5,473 nt of DNA. Origin: an uncultured Coriobacteriaceae bacterium (GTDB taxonomy: Bacteria > Actinomycetota > Coriobacteriia > Coriobacteriales > Atopobiaceae). Location: NCBI GenBank assembly GCA_900552935.1, contig USBN01000063.1, positions 1 to 5,473 on the forward strand. The letters run 5' to 3'. A model generated the notes under the pieces. The model was not told the DNA's origin and did no database searches. It saw only the letters and a program-made list of their open reading frames with translations. Below are positions 4,998 through 5,473 of the stretch, piece by piece; positions within the stretch are counted from its first letter, which is position 1; the number at the start of each line of letters is the position of its first letter. A program made the translations under genes and the position numbers.

Positions 4998-5473
4998 ATG
5001 GCTAAGCAGCTCGATTACGACCTCATCAAGAAGACCGCTGAGGACTACGGCAAGGACATGACCGCGTTCCTTCGCGCCATGATCAGCCACCCGTCCGAGT
5101 CCTGCGAGGAGGGCGAGGTCGTCGCCTGCATCAAGGCCGAGATGGAGAAGCTCGGCTTCGACGAGGTCAAGGTCGACGGCCTTGGCAACGTCATGGGCTT
5201 CATGGGTGACGGCGACAAGATCATCGCCATTGACTCCCACATCGACACCGTTGGCATCGGCAACATCGAGAACTGGGACTTCGACCCGTACAAGGGCTTC
5301 GAGGACGACGAGCTGATCGGTGGCCGTGGCGGCTCCGACCAGGAGGGCGGCATGGCCTCCGCCACCTACGCTGCCAAGATGATGAAGGATCTCGACCTCA
5401 TCCCCGAGGGCTACAAGGTCATGGTCGTCGGCACCGTCCAGGAAGAGGACTGCGACGGCATGTGCTGGCAGTA
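4998..5473 (+). CDS. ygeY: YgeY-type M20 family metallohydrolase, 3'-partial
   Basis: This is an M20-family (ArgE/DapE-like) zinc hydrolase of the YgeY group, named for its genomic link with selenium-dependent enzymes. The natural substrate is uncertain. The first 158 residues are present and the frame runs off the right edge, where the family is usually about 400 residues. Metal-site residues are visible: H81 and D83 in DSHIDTVGIGN, D114 in GGRGGSDQEGGMA, and the catalytic and metal-binding pair E149-E150 in GTVQEEDCDGMCWQ. The segments DMTAFLRAMISHPSESCEEGEVV and NIENWDFDPYKGFEDDELIGGRG also match E. coli YgeY closely from memory. The ATG at 4998 follows AGAAAGG (4983-4989) with 8-nt spacing. 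The second M20 lobe and remaining metal ligand lie beyond the window. It is in the same orientation as dpaL and probably in its operon. Confidence 0.93.
   Translation, partial: MAKQLDYDLIKKTAEDYGKDMTAFLRAMISHPSESCEEGEVVACIKAEMEKLGFDEVKVDGLGNVMGFMGDGDKIIAIDSHIDTVGIGNIENWDFDPYKGFEDDELIGGRGGSDQEGGMASATYAAKMMKDLDLIPEGYKVMVVGTVQEEDCDGMCWQ

Noticed and set aside
4275..5240. Long open frame of 321 codons on the minus strand across dpaL and ygeY
   Set aside because: It is the shadow of two strongly recognisable plus-strand genes in high-GC DNA, has low-complexity Ala/Asp/Leu/Glu composition, and crosses their intergenic spacer.

Overview
The window looks like chromosomal DNA of a gut-type high-GC actinobacterium of the class Coriobacteriia (Collinsella/Olsenella-like). 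This is inferred, not searched. The grounds are GC-rich codon use with GAG, CTC, GTC and AAG preferred, a mannose-family PTS gene next to a DUF956 (ManO) gene, an efp-asp23-nusB-xseB run, and a YgeX/YgeY pair of the kind found in anaerobic gut bacteria. All genes read left to right.

Positions 1-1299 are the end of a mannose-type PTS operon. They hold a IID membrane subunit missing its N-terminus at the window edge, a strong hairpin terminator, then manO. Positions 1288-3319 are a housekeeping block with its own extended -10 promoter. It holds translation factor EF-P, an Asp23/Gls24 protein, NusB with a TTG start and a long acidic tail, and the small subunit of exonuclease VII. The last two are 2 nt apart. 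No xseA is next to xseB here.

Positions 3198-3632 are a 430-base non-coding junction with unusual structure. It opens with two abutting 29-bp palindromes that share a GTCCCTTT arm; the first supplies the stop codon of xseB. Next come a rho-independent-like hairpin, three 20-bp tandem direct repeats, an AT-rich stretch, and a compact cluster of four CAAAC/GTTTG half-sites just upstream of dpaL. I see no gene in this junction.

Positions 3633-5473 start a catabolic block. It holds diaminopropionate ammonia-lyase (DpaL/YgeX), a large intercistronic stem-loop, and the first 158 residues of a YgeY-type M20 metallohydrolase that runs off the window. In other gut anaerobes this pair belongs to the gene set linked to selenium-dependent purine/urate breakdown, so the rest of such a cluster may lie just to the right. 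The palindrome pair marks the boundary between the conserved housekeeping block and this accessory block.

Nothing here is clearly a new multi-gene system. The most unexplained signals are the palindrome pair, the 20-bp repeats and the half-site cluster in the junction.
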